NCBI GenBank assembly: GCA_021815835.1
Contig: JAKAZN010000127.1
Coordinates: 1 to 6,178 of the forward strand
DNA length: 6,178 nucleotides
Reading direction: 5' to 3'
Origin: Pseudomonadota bacterium
GTDB lineage: Bacteria > Pseudomonadota > Alphaproteobacteria > Acetobacterales > Acetobacteraceae
Every line of letters starts with the position of its first letter. Positions within the stretch are counted from its first letter, which is position 1. The notes beneath the pieces are model-generated. The model did no database searches and was not told where the DNA came from. It worked only from the letters and a program-made list of their open reading frames with translations. Shown piece after piece: positions 4,918 to 6,178 of this stretch. The translations under genes and the position numbers were made by a program.

Positions 4918-5367
4918 TCAGCGCGTGCCGGTACTGCCGAAGCCACTCCCCCCACGCTCGGTCTCCGGAAGCACCGCAACCGGGCGCCACTCCGCGCGCT
5001 GGACCGGTGCCAGCACGGCCTGGGCGATGCGCATCCCGCGTTCCACGACGAAGGCCTCGGCGCCGGCGTTCAGGACGATAACCTGGACCTCGCCGCGGTA
5101 ATCCTCGTCGATCGTGCCGGGGCTGTTGGGCAGCACGATGCCGTGGCGCAGCGCGAGGCCCGAGCGCGGGCGGATCTGCAACTCGAACCCCGCCGGCAGC
5201 GCGATCGCGAGGCCGGTGGGGATCAGGGCACGCCCGCCGGGCGGGATCGTGACCGGAGCGGCCACCGCGGCGAGCAGGTCCATCCCCGCCGCGCCCGCCG
5301 TGGCATAGGCGGGCAGCGGCAGGTCGGCGCCATGCGGCAGGCGCTGGACCTGCACCGGGACGGTCAT
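4918..5367 (-). CDS. dut: Deoxyuridine 5'-triphosphate nucleotidohydrolase (dUTPase)
   Basis: Hydrolyses dUTP to dUMP and pyrophosphate, keeping uracil out of DNA and supplying dUMP for thymidylate synthesis. It acts as a cytoplasmic homotrimer. The 149 residues carry all five trimeric-dUTPase motifs in order: [11 protein letters not shown] (25-34); II RPRSGLA (67-73); [15 protein letters not shown] (82-93), with the catalytic aspartate (87) and the uracil-stacking tyrosine (90); [13 protein letters not shown] (110-120); and [11 protein letters not shown] (138-147), the glycine-rich phosphate-covering tail. Length is normal and the protein looks fully functional. The ATG at 5367 overlaps the coaBC stop by 4 bp (ATGA, 5364-5367) with no good ribosome binding site of its own, so it probably depends on translational coupling. 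The coaBC-dut order is common in proteobacteria. Confidence 0.97.
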   Translation of the reverse strand: MTVPVQVQRLPHGADLPLPAYATAGAAGMDLLAAVAAPVTIPPGGRALIPTGLAIALPAGFELQIRPRSGLALRHGIVLPNSPGTIDEDYRGEVQVIVLNAGAEAFVVERGMRIAQAVLAPVQRAEWRPVAVLPETERGGSGFGSTGTR

Positions 5368-6178
5368 CGCAGCGTCGCGGCGATGCGGGCGGACAGCCGG
5401 GCGGCGACCTCGGTCTTCGGCAGGTTGGGCCAGTCCTCGGCGCCCTCGGCGGTGATCAGCCGGATGGTATTGGCCTCCCCACCCATGATCCCGGTGGCGG
5501 GCGAGACGTCGTTGGCCACGATCCAGTCGGCATTCTTGCGGATGCGCTTGGCGGCAGCATTTTCGGCCAGATCGTCGGTCTCGGCGGCGAAGCCCACGAC
5601 CAGGCGCGGGCGGGCGGGGCCGGCAGTGGCGATGGTCGCCAGAATGTCGGGATTGACGGTCAGCCTCAGGGCGGGCGGCGGCGCACCGGGGGTCTTCTTG
5701 ATCTTGCCCGCGGATTCGCCCGCCACGCGCCAGTCGGCGACGGCGGCGGCGAACACCGCGATCTCGGCCGGCAGGGCGGCGCGGCAGGCGTCCAGCATCT
5801 GCCGCGCGGTTTCGACGTGGACGGTGGCGACGCCGAGGGGATCGGGCAAGGTCACGGGACCGGTGACCAGGGTGACGCGCGCCCCCAGCGCGGCCAGCGC
5901 CGCGGCGATGGCATGGCCCTGGCGGCCGGAACTGCGATTGGCCAGGTAGCGGACCGGGTCGATCGGCTCATGGGTCGGCCCGCTGGTGACCAGCGCGCGC
6001 CGCCCGCTCAGCGCGCCCGGCACGGGGGCGAGCAAGGCCGCGATCGCGGCGAGGATAGCGGGCGGCTCGGCCAGCCGGCCATAACCGTATTCGTTGCAGG
6101 CCATCGGCCCTTCGTCCGGCCCGACCAGGTGCACACCGCGCCCGGCCAGGGTCGCCAGATTAGCGATCGTCGCGGGAT
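5364..6178 (-). CDS. coaBC: Bifunctional phosphopantothenoylcysteine decarboxylase / phosphopantothenate-cysteine ligase, 3' part (partial)
   Basis: CoaBC (Dfp) joins phosphopantothenate to cysteine using CTP (CoaB) and then decarboxylates the product with FMN (CoaC), making 4'-phosphopantetheine for coenzyme A. The window holds the last 270 codons; the 5' end is beyond the right edge. The first residues ([14 protein letters not shown], then [20 protein letters not shown], 19-38) are the end of CoaC, including the active-site flap with its conserved cysteine (27). The CoaB domain follows from about 58: [20 protein letters not shown] (64-83), AAAVADWR (143-150), KIKK (158-161), NPDIL (175-179), VGFAAET (194-200), DWIVANDV (217-224) and MGGEANTI (231-238). 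These are the dimer, CTP-binding and acyl-phosphate site motifs, all intact. The frame stays open to the window edge, so the GTG at 6134 is not a start. It overlaps dut by 4 bp. Confidence 0.96.
   Translation of the reverse strand, partial: PATIANLATLAGRGVHLVGPDEGPMACNEYGYGRLAEPPAILAAIAALLAPVPGALSGRRALVTSGPTHEPIDPVRYLANRSSGRQGHAIAAALAALGARVTLVTGPVTLPDPLGVATVHVETARQMLDACRAALPAEIAVFAAAVADWRVAGESAGKIKKTPGAPPPALRLTVNPDILATIATAGPARPRLVVGFAAETDDLAENAAAKRIRKNADWIVANDVSPATGIMGGEANTIRLITAEGAEDWPNLPKTEVAARLSARIAATLR

Noticed and set aside
4576..5949. A 457-codon plus-strand open frame across dut and coaBC
   Set aside because: It is antisense to two unmistakable conserved genes and has no family signature.
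1..6178. A new defence system or other undescribed multi-gene system
   Set aside because: Every intact gene belongs to a known family. The accessory part is a common TA pair beside a decayed one, with no nuclease, helicase, reverse transcriptase or unknown effector genes.

Overview
The window comes from a high-GC bacterial chromosome with strong G/C bias at third codon positions. Gene content and protein style fit an alphaproteobacterium, and I would guess Rhodospirillales/Acetobacteraceae; that placement is inference. Every gene I can support lies on the minus strand, so transcription runs from the right edge to the left.

Layout from left to right. (a) 1-51: the first 17 codons of a membrane acyltransferase (acyltransferase-3/OafA type) running off the left edge. 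(b) 52-505: about 450 bp with no intact gene. It holds a plus-strand fragment resembling the C-terminal end of a large secreted repeat protein, and a perfect 16-bp tandem duplication. (c) 506-1558: a small toxin-antitoxin (TA) island. An intact mazE-like/mazF pair with a 14-bp palindromic candidate operator sits directly behind a decayed ccdAB-type locus. That locus's antitoxin gene is frameshifted by a perfect 17-bp tandem duplication; removing one copy restores a textbook 83-residue CcdA. (d) 1618-4717: a two-gene ABC importer unit of the nitrate/sulfonate/bicarbonate class, with an ATPase carrying an extra C-terminal domain and a permease made of two fused membrane domains. No substrate-binding protein gene is in the window. 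(e) 4718-4917: a 200-bp leader with an inverted repeat and a GC palindrome. (f) 4918-6178: housekeeping genes dut (dUTPase) and the 3' part of coaBC (coenzyme A biosynthesis), overlapping by 4 bp.

How they work together. CoaBC and Dut form a translationally coupled housekeeping pair, as in many proteobacteria. The permease and ATPase form a second unit that should import a small anion or sulfonate-like solute. The TA island is the accessory part: one antitoxin-toxin pair looks functional and an older one is dead. The two short perfect tandem duplications (16 and 17 bp), the fragment at 141-383 and the lower GC of that stretch mark 52-1570 as the plastic part of the window.

I found no RNA gene, CRISPR array, insertion sequence or convincing intrinsic terminator, and no clearly new system. 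The most informative observation is the traceable inactivation of ccdA.
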